Assembly: GCA_021161305.1 (NCBI GenBank)
Contig: JAGHAW010000112.1
Location: 1 to 5,367 of the forward strand
From: Sulfurimonas sp.
GTDB lineage: Bacteria; Campylobacterota; Campylobacteria; Campylobacterales; Sulfurimonadaceae
Reading direction: 5' to 3'
Length of the DNA stretch: 5,367 nucleotides
Part shown: positions 4,666-5,367 of the stretch, piece after piece
How positions within the stretch are numbered: the stretch's first letter is position 1
How the letters are laid out: each line of letters starts with the position of its first letter
Made by a program: the position numbers and the translations under genes
Notes under the pieces: generated by a model
What the model was told of the DNA's origin: nothing
What the model saw: the letters and a program-made list of their open reading frames with translations, nothing else
Databases searched by the model: none

Positions 4666-5364
4666 ATGAGTAAGTATTTTTTAGTAGTGTTGGTTTTAGT
4701 GTCATCTATTTATGCTGGTCAAAGTGCCTTGGAGGCTTTTAAGAAAAAAGATTATGAGAGAGCGTATGAGTTATATGAAGCTGATGCTAAAAGGGGTGAT
4801 ACTGTCGCACAGAATGCACTTAGTTACCTTTACTTTAATGGTGTAGGAGTAAAGAAAGATGCAAAAGAAGGGGTTTTTTGGTTAAAAAAATCAGCTCATA
4901 ATATGGATGCTAATGCTCAATATGATTTAGCAATGATGTATCTGACTGGACATAATGTTAAACAAGATTCAGCTTTAGCTCTTACATGGTTGGATAGTTC
5001 GGCAGATTTGGGCAATGCAAATGCACAGTATAATTTAGCACTTATGTATTATCAAGGTAATTCGACTGATCAAAATGTCACTAAAGCTGCCCAACTTTTA
5101 GAAGCTGCTGCTCTTAAAGGTCATAAAGGAGCCATAGAAAATATAGGTGTTGTTTATATGCAACTTATAAAATTTGATAAGGCTATTAAGTGGTTGGAGA
5201 TAAATGCAGATAGTGGAAATAAAAATGCCTACTATCTTTTGGCAGAAGCCTACTGTAATAAAGAGAAGTTTCCTGATGCGAAAAAATGGGCAAAAAAATC
5301 AATAGATAGTGGAAATGTAGCAGCGAGTGAACTTTGGAAAAAATATAACTTAGAAAAATATTAA
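4666..5364 (+). CDS. Secreted Sel1-like repeat protein
   Basis: This is a solenoid of Sel1-like repeats (a TPR variant), usually a protein-interaction scaffold; its partner is unknown. In-frame ATGs occur at 4654, 4663 and 4666. I chose 4666 because GGAG precedes it at good spacing and the product opens with a standard signal peptide, MSKYFLVVLVLVSSIYA (1-17), with likely cleavage before Gly18; a start at 4654 would add MEFM. An N-terminal TPR-like helix pair (20-42) is followed by about five repeats (roughly 43-79, 80-115, 116-151, 152-183 and 184-215) with the usual pattern of small residues: AQxxLAxMYxxG, then a WLxxSAxxGNxxA turn. The last two lack the GxGVxxD insertion and look more like plain TPRs. 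There is one Cys, so it is not of the cysteine-rich Helicobacter Hcp type. It ends 3 bases before the window edge and appears complete. Confidence 0.85.
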   Translation: MSKYFLVVLVLVSSIYAGQSALEAFKKKDYERAYELYEADAKRGDTVAQNALSYLYFNGVGVKKDAKEGVFWLKKSAHNMDANAQYDLAMMYLTGHNVKQDSALALTWLDSSADLGNANAQYNLALMYYQGNSTDQNVTKAAQLLEAAALKGHKGAIENIGVVYMQLIKFDKAIKWLEINADSGNKNAYYLLAEAYCNKEKFPDAKKWAKKSIDSGNVAASELWKKYNLEKY

Positions 5365-5367
5365 TTA

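Overview
The window is AT-rich DNA with the gene content and order of a Campylobacterota (epsilonproteobacterial) chromosome, most like Sulfurimonas or a relative. The evidence is a tatB-tatC-queA run in the order known from Helicobacter pylori, a Lys-rich divergent polysaccharide deacetylase next to a short DprA, and AT-rich codon use. The genus is an inference from family resemblance, not from a search.

Layout. Bases 1-1019 (+) hold a divergent polysaccharide deacetylase (DUF610/YibQ type). It is cut by the left edge: its frame stays open to base 3 and encodes a membrane anchor upstream of the first in-window ATG. dprA (+) follows with no gap and ends tail-to-tail with queA (-), their stop codons touching. 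Beyond queA, on the minus strand, lie tatC and tatB, which overlap by 8 bases. A secreted Sel1-repeat protein (+) runs to the right end. TatB and TatC form the receptor of the twin-arginine translocase. QueA makes epoxyqueuosine in tRNA. The first two genes concern the cell envelope and incoming single-stranded DNA.

The unusual part is in the two intergenic gaps (about 270 bp each, between queA and tatC and between tatB and the Sel1 gene). Each is filled almost edge to edge by one copy of the same elaborate structured element. It has a long outer inverted repeat (28-34 bp), two inner arms with 15-20 bp stems, and a 9-base CCC-NNN-GGG mini-hairpin between them, giving a cloverleaf or nested cruciform. 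The stems differ almost completely in sequence between copies yet remain complementary. The loops and the extreme ends (ATTAAGTA / TACTTA) are conserved. The two arms of each element are inverted versions of one motif: AGGC, a 7-8 bp stem, a palindrome centred on CTAG, the returning stem strand, then AACG. Differences inside the best-conserved loop swap Watson-Crick pairs for G-T(U) wobbles on one strand, which points to selection on a folded single strand (RNA or ssDNA). I do not recognise this element as a named family.

Element A splits tatC from queA and supplies queA's likely ribosome-binding site. Element B carries all the sequence from which tatB and the Sel1 gene could be transcribed divergently. 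A second, unrelated palindrome lies in frame inside queA.
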